The position numbers and the translations under genes were made by a program. From assembly GCF_012290005.1 (NCBI RefSeq), contig NZ_JAAXMS010000001.1, positions 496,001-560,000 of the forward strand: a stretch of DNA of 64,000 nt, in the 5' to 3' direction. Position 1 is the first letter of the stretch, and each line of letters starts with the position of its first letter. The DNA is from Crateriforma spongiae (GTDB lineage Bacteria > Planctomycetota > Planctomycetia > Pirellulales > Pirellulaceae). Shown here in pieces: positions 9,686-16,879 of the stretch. The notes beneath the pieces were generated by a model, which saw nothing but the letters and a program-made list of their open reading frames with translations, made no database searches and had not been told where the DNA came from.

Positions 9686-9886
9686 ATGACTTCCGGTCTT
9701 GATCCCGTCATCGCACAGGTGCTGCAGGCTCGTCAGGCATCGACGAACCAGCAGGTCGCTACCGCGGTTGCCGCAAAGCAACTGGATGCGACGAAGCAGA
9801 CCGGCGATGCGATCAACCAAATGCTGGAAACCATTGCGACGGCACAAAAACAGATCGCCCAGGGTTATCTGGACGTGAAGGTTTGA
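9686..9886 (+). CDS. YjfB-like small protein
   Basis: A 66-residue protein. Its pattern of Gln- and Ala-rich helices (QARQASTNQQVATAVAAKQ, LDATKQTGDAINQMLETIA) and its short C-terminal strand LDVKV resemble the YjfB family of putative motility proteins, whose function is not established. It has no signal peptide and no cysteine. It stands alone between xylB and a convergent ABC exporter operon, with no flagellar genes nearby. No clear Shine-Dalgarno sequence precedes the ATG. The family match is by eye and moderate. Confidence 0.6.
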   Translation: MTSGLDPVIAQVLQARQASTNQQVATAVAAKQLDATKQTGDAINQMLETIATAQKQIAQGYLDVKV

Positions 9887-10067
9887 TGCCGCCGGTGTGC
9901 GTCGCGTTGTCTTCGTAGACGCGGTTCAGTGAGCCAGTCTTGAGTAGGCGGACAGGCCTTATTGAGTTTAGTAACCGGACCTGTAAGCGAGGAACGAACC
10001 GGCGAAAAACGCGGTCTTTCGCTCACGCGTCCGGTTGCCATTGGTCGCAAAAATCCCGTAAGCCAGC

Positions 10068-12440
10068 CTAATAGTCGCTGCGTGAAAAGTAGACGCAGCC
10101 GATCGTCAGCATGACCAGTGTGAAAGCCGCACAGCTGACCACCGGTCGAACAATCGGGTATCGCACGACCTGTTCGTCATCGCGATTGGGCCCACCCGGT
10201 ATTTCTGCGGTATCGCTGCCGCCGATGATCGCTGCGACGGTTCCGCCCAATTCGCCGGTCTGTGGAATGATCGTTCGCAGGGGAGTGATCACGTAGCGGT
10301 CGACCAGACGCCACGTCGACATGTCCGGCCGAACAGCTTTGGTGCTCTGCATGGTCCGCAAGTCGATCCATTCCAGTCGATCAATGTGGTGTGAAAGAAT
10401 GACCTGATTGGGTTGGTCAGTACGGCTGATTGATACCACTTCGCGAAACGGAAGCGTTTGTGTTTTGAATGTTGGCTCGTCTCCGGCGAAGTCGACTTCG
10501 ATCACCCCCGCCTGTGCGTCGGCGTTCACAAAGGCGAATCGATGACCGTCGTTATTTTGGGTTTCCAAACCGATGACTTTGACTAAGTCCCACTCGGATT
10601 CCAGACCGTGTGTAGGTTGGGCTTCGATCGGCCTCAAATCGCGGCTATCAAAGAACTGCAATGGCTCGTTTAGGCGAGAAACCAGCAAGACGTCACCACT
10701 AATCGCGATCCGGGCATTGGCGGACGCTTCACCGTCGGCTTCAGTGGACGCGACCAGATCCCAAGGGCCGTCGGTTGAATCACTGGGGTTTGCCAGTTGG
10801 AAAATGCGGCCCGCGCTGATCAGCCATAGGGATCGGCCGTCATCGGCGACGGCGAACTCGCTGGGGCTGGCGACACTTGCTTTGGCGGGAATGATGGACT
10901 GAAAGCGTTCGGTTCCCGCACCCTGCATCGACAACAGCTTGGATAGCCAGTTGGTCATGGACGATTCGGCTTCCGCGTCGTCGGTTGCCTCTGCCTGGTC
11001 GTCAACAATGGCATCGATATCAGCGACGAACAGGTCGCCCATGTTCTTGGCGTACAGGTGCCCTGCCCGATCCGATTGAAGATCCACGGTGGAAACGGGC
11101 AGCCGAGCCAAGCGTTCCGGTTCCCAATCATTGCGGCGGCGAAAGACCAGCAAGTCCAGTGTGCCAGCGCCGAACGCATTGAACCGACCACCACTGATTC
11201 TGGCCGATGCGATCGTCCCTTCATCCATCGATACCGGTGACAGCACCCGATCGCGCCCCATTGCCTGGCTTTCCACGATGTCGACCCATTGATTGGAATC
11301 GTTATCGAAACGCTGAAGGCCTTGCCCCCGGGTTTTCACGATGATGTCATCCCGGTCCACCGTCACCGCGATCACTTCGTCAGGACGGCGGACCAGTCCG
11401 TCAAACAGTCCACCGACGAAACCGACCACGAACACGATCGCCCCGAACATGCAGGTCACACCAATCGACAAGATGGGAGATCGCCAACGCAATCCGGCCA
11501 ACACCGACACACTGTAAAAGACCGAAAACAGAAACACGCTGACCGGAATGCACCACAGCAGACGTGCATTCCAGATATCCAAACGCATGCCCGCGATCAA
11601 CCACAAGCCGATGACTAGTTGGACCACGCAAAGAAAGACAAACGCACAGCCGCCCAGGAACTTCGTCAAAAAAAGCATCGGGCGGCTGATCGGTTTGCTA
11701 AGCAGCAAGTGAAGGCTGCCCGGTTGCAGTAGGTCCGGAATCAATGATGCGGTTACCAAGATTCCCAGGAAGACCAAGACGAAACCCAGAAGCAAGTTGA
11801 TCAGCTGGGGCAAAACAAATTGGTTGATCAACGCCTTGAACTGGCGCTGGTCAATGGTGAAAGACGCGGGGAAATCAAAACCCGCGTACGTCATCAAGAT
11901 GGATTGGGCGGATCTGGCTTCAAAGACGCCCGGCAAGGCCGTTTCCAAACGCAGTCGGGCCACCCGTCTGCGTTCGGATTCTGTCCAATCGTCGGGTTCG
12001 GATTGCTGGCGTTTGATCAATTCGAAGGGGGCCAGCAAATCCTGCCAGGCGACCGGATCATACCAAGACGGATCGTCCAACAAATCGTTGAACGCATCGG
12101 CAAAATCGCTTAGCGGGATGCGAACCTCGCTGCCTTCGCCCACCTGACGAAGTTGGTCCTTCAATTCGTCTGGCAATGCATTGGCAATCTTTGCGACGGC
12201 CTGTCCGGTCTGTTCGGGCTGGACCAAACCGGTGGCCAACATCGCCTTCAGCTTCGTGCCGGCTGCAAAGTCCTGCCAGCGAAAATCGGTGGTCAGGTCT
12301 TCTCGGTATCCGATCGGCGCCAAAGCGAGCAACAGCAGCCAGATGGCGACAAACGCACACCACAACACACGTGACGCCAATGCCGCGTGGAATGAGTCGA
12401 TCAGAATGGCGGTATACGCTGAAAAGCGGAATGATCGCAC
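10068..12440 (-). CDS. ABC-2 type permease with large extracytoplasmic domain
   Basis: The membrane subunit paired with the ATPase encoded immediately upstream (17 bases apart). It has 790 residues. One membrane helix lies near residues 22-42, followed by a soluble segment of about 160 residues. A cluster of helices fills about 205-345, containing LLLSKPISRPMLFLTKF, a loop typical of ABC-2 permeases. A soluble region of about 400 residues follows (350-750), rich in beta-strand-like repeats (for example LQRFDNDSNQWVDI, GRSLWLISAGRIFQL, EPLQFFDSRDLRP), and then a last helix near 765-785. The soluble part reads like a beta-propeller or repeat domain. Ordinary ABC-2 permeases have about 250-400 residues, so the extra domain is unusual. 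The substrate is unknown. Confidence 0.8.
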   Translation of the reverse strand: MRSFRFSAYTAILIDSFHAALASRVLWCAFVAIWLLLLALAPIGYREDLTTDFRWQDFAAGTKLKAMLATGLVQPEQTGQAVAKIANALPDELKDQLRQVGEGSEVRIPLSDFADAFNDLLDDPSWYDPVAWQDLLAPFELIKRQQSEPDDWTESERRRVARLRLETALPGVFEARSAQSILMTYAGFDFPASFTIDQRQFKALINQFVLPQLINLLLGFVLVFLGILVTASLIPDLLQPGSLHLLLSKPISRPMLFLTKFLGGCAFVFLCVVQLVIGLWLIAGMRLDIWNARLLWCIPVSVFLFSVFYSVSVLAGLRWRSPILSIGVTCMFGAIVFVVGFVGGLFDGLVRRPDEVIAVTVDRDDIIVKTRGQGLQRFDNDSNQWVDIVESQAMGRDRVLSPVSMDEGTIASARISGGRFNAFGAGTLDLLVFRRRNDWEPERLARLPVSTVDLQSDRAGHLYAKNMGDLFVADIDAIVDDQAEATDDAEAESSMTNWLSKLLSMQGAGTERFQSIIPAKASVASPSEFAVADDGRSLWLISAGRIFQLANPSDSTDGPWDLVASTEADGEASANARIAISGDVLLVSRLNEPLQFFDSRDLRPIEAQPTHGLESEWDLVKVIGLETQNNDGHRFAFVNADAQAGVIEVDFAGDEPTFKTQTLPFREVVSISRTDQPNQVILSHHIDRLEWIDLRTMQSTKAVRPDMSTWRLVDRYVITPLRTIIPQTGELGGTVAAIIGGSDTAEIPGGPNRDDEQVVRYPIVRPVVSCAAFTLVMLTIGCVYFSRSDY

Positions 12441-12457
12441 CGTTTGGGCTTCCTTTG

Positions 12458-13588
12458 TCAGTCTTGCGTATCCACACGTCCGACCAATCGCAAGAACGTG
12501 TCTTCCAGACTGGGACGATGGGTGGTCAATTCCAACAACCGGATATCGCGGGACCGCAGCCAGTCGACCAATGCGTTGCTGCCATCGTTGCGGTCAACCA
12601 ACACCGCCAAGCGACAGACCGCGTCGTCTTTCTCCGGTGTAACGTCTTGAGTGTTGAAGCCGGCTTGGCCAAGTGAATCGTTCAAGCGTTGGCAGACTGC
12701 GGCAAAATCTGTTTTGTGCGTCGGTGCCTCAGCACCGTCTTGGTAATCCGCCAAACTGACACGCAGATGCAGGGACACATGCGATCCGTCAGCGTCACCA
12801 CGCAATTCGTCAATGGTGCCAATGCCCTTCACTTCACCGCCCGCCATGATCGCGACACGGCTGCAGACCAATTCGACTTCCTGCAGGATGTGGCTGTTCA
12901 AGAAAATTGTTTTTCCGTCATCTCGCAATCGTTCGATCACGCGGCGGACTTCGTTGCGTCCAACGGGGTCCAGCCCGTCGGTCGGTTCATCCAAGATCAG
13001 CAGATCGGGATTGTGCATCAAAGCCTGGGCCAGGCCGAGTCGCTGATACATTCCTTTGCTGAACCGGCGGACCGATTCGCGGCTGCGGTTTTCCAGCCCG
13101 ACCAGCTTCAAAAGAGATTCGCGACGCTGCTGAATCTGGGCTCCCGTCATCCCACTTAGCCGACCGTAATACCACAACGCCGTGCGTGCCGTATGGTGGC
13201 GGTCGATTCGCAACGATTCCGGCAGGTAGCCGACGCGGCGGCGGGCGGAAAAGGAATGCACGGGGATGCCGAACAGCTCCGCGGTGCCACCGCTGGGCTG
13301 GATGATGCCCAGCAGTGTCTTGATCAACGTCGTTTTGCCGGCGCCGTTGGGGCCCAGCAATCCAAAAACTTCGCCCGCATACGCCTGCAAGGTGACACCA
13401 CGCAGGGCTTTCACCGGCGTGCGACGCATCACGGAACCGCCGCGATACGATTTCTGCAAATTGGTGACTCGGACGATCGCTGTTCCGGAGGCGCTGGCTG
13501 CATCAAAAGCAAGACCGGGCGCATCATTCTGAGATTGGATGTCGATCCTTGGAACGGCCGTGTCGTCGCCCGGCGTCGTTGCTGTCAC
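12458..13588 (-). CDS. ABC transporter ATP-binding protein (ABC-2 exporter type)
   Basis: A 376-residue ATPase that should energise the permease encoded 17 bases downstream. Motifs are Walker A GPNGAGKTT, a Q-loop region with GYLPESLRI, the signature RFSKGMYQRLGLAQAL (the SKGM form common in ABC-2 systems), Walker B LLILDEPTDGLDP and the switch histidine in NSHILQEVE. About 40 N-terminal residues precede the ATPase fold. About 110 residues follow it, including a segment (LLELTTHRPSLEDTFLRL) typical of the C-terminus of exporter ATPases such as CcmA/NatA-like proteins. Export of a drug, polysaccharide or peptide cannot be told apart. Confidence 0.92.
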   Translation of the reverse strand: MTATTPGDDTAVPRIDIQSQNDAPGLAFDAASASGTAIVRVTNLQKSYRGGSVMRRTPVKALRGVTLQAYAGEVFGLLGPNGAGKTTLIKTLLGIIQPSGGTAELFGIPVHSFSARRRVGYLPESLRIDRHHTARTALWYYGRLSGMTGAQIQQRRESLLKLVGLENRSRESVRRFSKGMYQRLGLAQALMHNPDLLILDEPTDGLDPVGRNEVRRVIERLRDDGKTIFLNSHILQEVELVCSRVAIMAGGEVKGIGTIDELRGDADGSHVSLHLRVSLADYQDGAEAPTHKTDFAAVCQRLNDSLGQAGFNTQDVTPEKDDAVCRLAVLVDRNDGSNALVDWLRSRDIRLLELTTHRPSLEDTFLRLVGRVDTQD

Positions 13589-13679
13589 CAGATATTCCTT
13601 TGCGTGAAGTATCGTGACAGACTATCGCACAGCCTCCCGCCTTGTCAGCCGCCGGCCAGCGGTGGCCGTGCGGAGCGAC

Positions 13680-13720
13680 AAAAAACGCCCCAAAGAGTGC
13701 CGGCCCGCGGGGGCTTTTTT
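13680..13720 (-). terminator. Terminator between the 148-residue protein gene and the ABC operon
   Basis: Read on the minus strand, AAAAAAGCCCC pairs with GGGGCGTTTTTT around a loop of about 18 bases and ends in a T run. It lies just after the stop of the gene at 13732-14178 and before the start of the ABC ATPase. The symmetry of the A and T runs means it could also work in the other direction. Confidence 0.7.
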
Positions 13721-13731
13721 CGATTCGGAGG

Positions 13732-14178
13732 CTAAACGCTCAGGTAGCGAAACAGCAGATAAACCAGCGTCAATGCGGACGTCGTCATCAAACCCGCCGC
13801 CAGCCAGCGATGCTGAGGCTGCTGCCAACTGGGACGTTCGTAATCGTTTTCGTACAAGTTTCGAAAACGTTCACGCTGATGTTCCGATTCGAACACGCCG
13901 TCGTCGATCAGTTCCAACAATCCGAACTGGATCGAGTACTCCATCACCCCATAGATCAGGTGACGGTGGTCGAGCTCGTTGACGCCGACACCTTCGAAGT
14001 ACCACAACTGGCTGCCGAAGGAGTCGTCAGTTTCAGGGTGATCGTCGATGCACCGCAAATGCACGATTTCGCTACGTGCGGTGCAATATCGCCCACGCAT
14101 GAGAGCGCGGATGCTGTCTTTTTTAACTTGGCGGACAATCCGTTCGGCAATTTGTCCGCTTCCGAGATCGGCACTCAT
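13732..14178 (-). CDS. Hypothetical protein with C-terminal membrane anchor
   Basis: A 148-residue protein of unknown family. The soluble part contains CTARSEIVHLRCIDD and LIYGVMEYSIQFGLLELID, and a single hydrophobic helix lies at the very C-terminus (LAAGLMTTSALTLVYLLFRY), so it may be tail-anchored. The frame is open to 14253; the ATG at 14178 is preferred because GGAG lies about nine bases before it. An alternative start is 14193. It is divergent from the histidine kinase at 14503. Steady codon use and a complete frame support a real gene. Confidence 0.6.
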   Translation of the reverse strand: MSADLGSGQIAERIVRQVKKDSIRALMRGRYCTARSEIVHLRCIDDHPETDDSFGSQLWYFEGVGVNELDHRHLIYGVMEYSIQFGLLELIDDGVFESEHQRERFRNLYENDYERPSWQQPQHRWLAAGLMTTSALTLVYLLFRYLSV

Positions 14179-14502
14179 CCTCGAAGGCTCCATGACGTTA
14201 CGGGGTTTAAGGCCGCCTAAACACATTATTACGGGGTGGCTGTCCCCAGTCACCGCCGATTTTGCAAATTTGGTGCCTTACGCGCGAAGAATTCTGGAAT
14301 TCCCGCGTGTGCACGCGTGCACGTGTGTACGGTTGGGCCGTGCTGACACCGAAGTCGGGTGCGCCAAAACAAAGCCAAACGTCAGACGTCCCCACCCACA
14401 TGTCGGTTGGCGGACCGATGTTGTCGGCGAGGGGACAACACTAAAATCGTCACTCTGGCGCGTGATCTCAAGAACCGAACCCAATTTCCAGCGAGGAACC
14501 TG
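14179..14502. other. Divergent intergenic region with palindromes and a Z-DNA-like tract
   Basis: This 324-base region lies between divergent starts. It contains two GAATTC sites two bases apart (14289-14302), a 28-base run of strictly alternating pyrimidine and purine (14304-14331), and inside that run a perfect 14-base palindrome (14309-14322). It probably holds the promoters of the kinase gene and of the tail-anchored protein gene. Confidence 0.5.
14309..14322. promoter_or_regulatory. Perfect 14-bp palindrome GTGCACGCGTGCAC
   Basis: A perfect two-fold symmetric site within an alternating pyrimidine-purine tract, about 190 bases before the histidine kinase start. The size and symmetry suit a dimeric regulator, but the tract could equally act through Z-DNA formation. 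No second copy was noticed. Confidence 0.35.
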
Positions 14503-15603
14503 TTGCTTGAGCGTCGATCCCTGAAAGGCCCCGTGGTCCTTGGCGTCGTGATGATCGTGTTGGTGATCATCTTGGCGGCAATGTGGGTGGTGGGAAACAT
14601 CTTGGGCGCGACCGGTACGCCGGTGTCGCCGACGATGTTTTGGGCGATGTTGGCGACCGGCGGCGTCTTGCTGACATTCGTTCTGGCTGGCGTGATCACC
14701 TACCTGACGCTGACGGTCAAAGCATTCAATTTGAATCGCCGTCAGTCGAACTTCATTGATTCGGTGACTCATGAACTAAAGAGTCCCCTGGCGTCTCTGA
14801 AGCTGTATCTACAGACGATGACGCGGCGGGCGGTCGATGCCGATCAACAACAGCATTTTCATCGCACGATGCTGGAAGACGTCGAACGCCTCGATTCGCT
14901 GATCAATCACTTGCTGGATGCGGCCAGGATTGAGCGAGGTGTCGAACCACAGCCGCCGGCAACCGTTCGTTTGGATCAGCTGTTGGATCAGTTGGCCCAG
15001 GCCGCCTGCCTGCGGTATCGCACCGACCCCGGCGTCGTGTCGGTGCGGTCAAACCAAGTCACGGTCAACAGCCAATTGATTCAGCTGGAGATCCTGTTTC
15101 GCAATCTGATCGACAATGCGGTCAAGTATGCCGGCGACCCACCGGAGGTCGTGGTCACGGTGTCGACCCAGAACCAAAAAGACGTGATCGTTCGTGTCGC
15201 TGATAACGGATGCGGAATTCCGATGGATCAGCGTCGCAAGGTTTTTGGACGCTTCGTTCGGCTTGGCAATGAACTTGAACGCAGCAAGCCGGGAACCGGC
15301 TTGGGGTTGTATTTGGTTCGTAACGTCGCGAAGACGCTAGGTGGTGTCGTTCGGGTGAACGATCGCACCGGGGGCGGAACCGAATTTGAAGTCTTGTTGC
15401 GGTCCGTCTTGCAGCATGAACAGTCACGATCCAGCGACGATACCGAATCGCCACCGTCGTCACCGCTGGATTTTTCCACAGGCGAAAGTCCGATGAAGCT
15501 GCCGACCAATCAGTTCGATCAAAAGGGCGACGGCCAAGAAAACATCAAGCCTGACGAATCGACGGTTCCCCTGACCAAGCCTGGCGGGCCCAGCGGCGGA
15601 TGA
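14503..15603 (+). CDS. Membrane sensor histidine kinase
   Basis: A 366-residue kinase with two membrane helices (about 11-31 and 46-71) and almost no periplasmic loop between them. It has a HisKA domain with His90 in SVTHELKSPLASLK and a HATPase domain with the N box LIDNAVKY, VADNGCGIP and GTGLGLYLV. A Ser/Asp/Pro-rich tail of about 65 residues follows. The frame is open from 14359. The TTG at 14503 is preferred because GAGGA lies seven bases upstream and the residues before it look random. The short loop suggests sensing within or near the membrane, or through a partner. The response regulator gene follows 108 bases downstream, kinase first, the reverse of the common order. Confidence 0.88.
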   Translation: MLERRSLKGPVVLGVVMIVLVIILAAMWVVGNILGATGTPVSPTMFWAMLATGGVLLTFVLAGVITYLTLTVKAFNLNRRQSNFIDSVTHELKSPLASLKLYLQTMTRRAVDADQQQHFHRTMLEDVERLDSLINHLLDAARIERGVEPQPPATVRLDQLLDQLAQAACLRYRTDPGVVSVRSNQVTVNSQLIQLEILFRNLIDNAVKYAGDPPEVVVTVSTQNQKDVIVRVADNGCGIPMDQRRKVFGRFVRLGNELERSKPGTGLGLYLVRNVAKTLGGVVRVNDRTGGGTEFEVLLRSVLQHEQSRSSDDTESPPSSPLDFSTGESPMKLPTNQFDQKGDGQENIKPDESTVPLTKPGGPSGG

Positions 15604-15711
15604 AGCATCGGTCGCAATCGATCCCGCATGCCACGTTGATCCGCTTTTGCAATCCGATCAACAATCGCGTTTGTTTTTCATTTTCACTGATCTCTTTTCA
15701 TTCACTGATTC

Positions 15712-16461
15712 ATGCGTTTCCACATCCTGGTCGTCGAAGACGAAAAGCATTTGGCTGTCGGGATCAAGTACAACCTTGAAGCAGACAGCTATCGCGTCAC
15801 CATTGCCGAAGACGGCCAAACGGCGCTGCGGATCATGGAATCGGTCGGCGACAGCGTTGACTTGGTGATCTTGGATTTGATGCTGCCAGGGATGAGTGGC
15901 TATACGGTTTGTGAACGCTTGCGGAGTGCCGGTCGCACCTTGCCGATCTTGATGCTGTCGGCTCGAACGTTGGCGGAGGATCGTACACGTGGATTCGACG
16001 TCGGTGCGAATCAGTACATGAGCAAGCCGTTTGAGCTGGATGAACTGCTCAGCCGCGTCAAAAACCTGCTGCACACCGGCAACGGCCACCATGTCACCGA
16101 GGCACCTAAGCCGCCGCCGCCCGCTTTGCGACAGATCGAATTCGGCCACGTACAAGTTGATTTTGACACGCACGAGTGCCGCGCGGGTGATCGCGATGTT
16201 CGCATGACATCCAAAGAGCTTCGGCTGCTGCGTTATTTTGTCGAAAATCCCAACCGAGTCATTAGCAGGGCCGAATTGTTGTCCGAGGTCTGGGAGATGA
16301 ATGGCAATCTGCAGACGCGAGCGGTCGATCAATTCATCGCGAGACTTCGAAAAATCATCGAAGTCGACAGCGGAAACCCGGTTCATTTGTTGACGGTCCG
16401 CGACGCCGGCTATCGCTTCGTGCTGAATCCCGAAGGCAAGGACGAAGCAGAAGGCGGCTAG
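15712..16461 (+). CDS. OmpR-family response regulator
   Basis: A 249-residue transcription regulator. The receiver domain has the acidic pair VVEDE near the N-terminus, phospho-acceptor Asp55 in LVILDLMLPG, Thr/Ser in LMLSAR and Lys in SKPFEL. After a Pro-rich linker (APKPPPPAL) comes a winged-helix DNA-binding domain (MTSKELRLLRYFVENPNR to VHLLTVRDAGYRF). It is almost certainly the partner of the kinase encoded just upstream. The target genes cannot be read from the sequence. Confidence 0.95.
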   Translation: MRFHILVVEDEKHLAVGIKYNLEADSYRVTIAEDGQTALRIMESVGDSVDLVILDLMLPGMSGYTVCERLRSAGRTLPILMLSARTLAEDRTRGFDVGANQYMSKPFELDELLSRVKNLLHTGNGHHVTEAPKPPPPALRQIEFGHVQVDFDTHECRAGDRDVRMTSKELRLLRYFVENPNRVISRAELLSEVWEMNGNLQTRAVDQFIARLRKIIEVDSGNPVHLLTVRDAGYRFVLNPEGKDEAEGG

Positions 16462-16488
16462 ATTGATCGGCGGGTCTTGCCGGCGCAT

Positions 16489-16554
16489 AAAAAAAGCTCC
16501 CGGAAAGCATGAGGTCCTAGGGGGGCGGAGGACAACGCGCTTGGTTCCGGGAGC
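16489..16554 (-). terminator. Structured minus-strand terminator, possibly the end of an RNA gene
   Basis: Arms GCTCCCGGAA (16496-16505) and TTCCGGGAGC (16545-16554) pair perfectly over ten bases. On the minus strand the stem is followed by seven T. The 39-base interior can fold again (GTCCT with AGGAC, AAGC with GCTT). It sits about 120 bases downstream of the cytochrome fragment stop and faces the response regulator gene. It may end the diguanylate cyclase transcript or a small RNA. Confidence 0.7.
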
Positions 16555-16676
16555 CGGTGGTTCGTTGTTCGAGGGTCGTCAGCATCCATGCTTCGGTACC
16601 GCCCGAACGTCACGGGAAAATCGCACCCTCAACGACCTCCACTCGTCCGTGAGATCAAGCCGTTGAACGTCCGCAG

Positions 16677-16799
16677 CTAGCCCCGGTATTTCACGTGGCA
16701 GCCGGTGCAGGACCGTTTGATTTGCTCGTGCGTCGTGCGGGCGACTTCATTTGTCGCCCCCAACGATGTGCGGAAGATAGGCGGCAGCAATTCGTCGGG
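16677..16799 (-). pseudogene. C-terminal fragment of a c-type cytochrome
   Basis: On the minus strand, 40 codons end with TTHEQIKRSCTGCHVKYRG and a TAG stop. The CxxCH haem motif close to the C-terminus, followed by a basic tail, is the arrangement of cytochrome c' type proteins. An in-frame TGA at 16800-16802 cuts the frame, and no upstream continuation was found in the 77 bases before the diguanylate cyclase stop. It is most likely a truncated remnant. A short real peptide starting at a TTG is possible but would lack a signal peptide. Confidence 0.4.
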
Positions 16800-16819
16800 T
16801 CAAGGTAGATTTTGGACTT

Positions 16820-16846
16820 CACGAAAAACGCATTCTGTTTTTCGTG
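16820..16846. other. 10-bp perfect inverted repeat
   Basis: CACGAAAAAC and GTTTTTCGTG flank a seven-base loop just downstream of the diguanylate cyclase stop. The stem is AT-rich and no separate T run follows, so it is a weak terminator candidate at best. Confidence 0.4.
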
Positions 16847-16879
16847 ATGCGACGATTTCGCCCGGTCGATCCGCCAAGA

